Shown: piece after piece, positions 63,631 to 64,000 of the stretch
Position numbering within the stretch: position 1 is the stretch's first letter
Layout: every line of letters starts with the position of its first letter
Assembly (NCBI GenBank): GCA_017613735.1
Contig: JAGADF010000008.1
Coordinates: 62,001-126,000 of the forward strand
Length of the DNA: 64,000 nucleotides
Reading direction: 5' to 3'
From: Clostridia bacterium
GTDB lineage: Bacteria > Bacillota > Clostridia > Oscillospirales > Acutalibacteraceae
Made by a program: the position numbers and the translations under genes
The notes under the pieces: model-generated
What the model was told of the DNA's origin: nothing
Database searches by the model: none
What the model saw: the letters and a program-made list of their open reading frames with translations, nothing else

Positions 63631-64000
63631 TCAGTCACGGAATGTAAGAGAAGTATCGCTCATTGAATCGATAATTGCGAGAGATTCAACTCTTATTCCC
63701 CTGCTTCTGATTAAATCGCCGCCGGGCTGAAAGCCCTTTTCGATAACAATACCCGCGCCGACAAGAGTCGCGCCCGACTGATTAACGATACTGATAAGAC
63801 CTTCAAGCGCGCTTCCGTTGGCAAGAAAGTCGTCTATAATCAGGACGCGGTCACCCTCGTTAAGATAAGACTTCGAAACGACAACGTCGGTTTCGTTACC
63901 GTGAGTGAAGGAGACGACGCGGCTTGTATAGACGTCGTCAGAAATGTTTTTCGTCTTGCTCTTCTTGGCGAAAACGACGGGAATATTATTAAAAGACTGC
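63631..64000 (-). CDS. xpt: Xanthine phosphoribosyltransferase, N-terminus beyond the window
   Basis: Salvages xanthine (and guanine) to the nucleotide using PRPP. The 122 codons present before the stop include PVVFAKKSKTKN, SRVVSFTHGNETDVVVSKSY and the PRPP-binding loop VLIIDDFLANGSA, then GAGIVIEKGFQPGGDLIR, matching the C-terminal two thirds of Xpt. The TGA stop is at 63631-63633. The 5' end, and any purine riboswitch, lie past base 64000. The BMP lipoprotein gene starts 61 bases downstream, linking salvage to import. Confidence 0.94.
   Translation of the reverse strand, partial: QSFNNIPVVFAKKSKTKNISDDVYTSRVVSFTHGNETDVVVSKSYLNEGDRVLIIDDFLANGSALEGLISIVNQSGATLVGAGIVIEKGFQPGGDLIRSRGIRVESLAIIDSMSDTSLTFRD

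Overview
The window reads as a chromosomal segment of an obligately anaerobic, low-to-mid GC Firmicute of the class Clostridia, probably an uncultured gut or rumen relative of the Ruminococcaceae/Oscillospirales. The reasons are a T-box controlled thrS, a class III ribonucleotide reductase, an indolepyruvate:ferredoxin oxidoreductase, AddAB, two signal peptidases, a dockerin-bearing secreted protein and Bacillota-type promoters and ribosome binding sites. Placement below class is inference. I found no tRNA, rRNA, insertion sequence, integrase or CRISPR array. Coding density is very high and almost everything is housekeeping or metabolic.

Layout. 1-1611: 3' part of the window-edge gene thrS (minus strand), behind a T-box leader. 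1919-3810: a divergent plus-strand cassette with a consensus sigma-A promoter, a LexA/SOS box, a sigma-region-4-like regulator, a GH25 muramidase, an XhlA-like protein and a holin, closed by a terminator. This self-contained SOS-type lysis cassette without phage structural genes is the most unusual system here. 3810-6174: HerA-like ATPase and sirtuin (minus). 6237-12696: DUF4298, TPR, DUF4037 and nrdG, then nrdD with two NrdR boxes and a fused glutaredoxin-like domain, then a thioredoxin-reductase-like flavoprotein. 12719-16967: a membrane diguanylate cyclase, asnS and asnA. 17037-23480: a complete atp operon (atpI-like, B, E, F, H, A, G, D, C) whose delta subunit is only 72 residues long.

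23485-27217: class II galT diverging from a GPH-family sugar:cation symporter with a large extra domain, plausibly a galactoside uptake and Leloir pair. 27224-34040: addB-addA recombination nuclease. 34151-39736: a minus-strand operon of sodium:solute symporter, acyl-CoA synthetase, iorA and iorB, which could import, activate and reductively carboxylate (or in reverse oxidise) aryl acids. 39891-42270: serC-serA. 42255-43166: DEDDh exonuclease with a zinc ribbon. 43244-46390: an LCP-like membrane protein followed by folE-folP-folB-folK. 46439-49948: tig-clpP-clpX, with a histone-H1-like tail on trigger factor. 49956-50867: a metallophosphoesterase diverging from a small DUF1540 gene. 50864-55336: lepB-lepB-rbgA-rnhB-yraN-thrC. 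55462-58543: a secreted hydrolase with dockerin repeats, a MazF without an adjacent antitoxin, and a membrane protein. 58563-64000: xpt (partial), a BMP-type lipoprotein, an ABC ATPase and two permeases, a purine or nucleoside salvage and import unit.

All family assignments come from reading motifs and overall sequence character. No database search was run. Promoters and terminators were identified by eye from hexamers, spacing and dyads.
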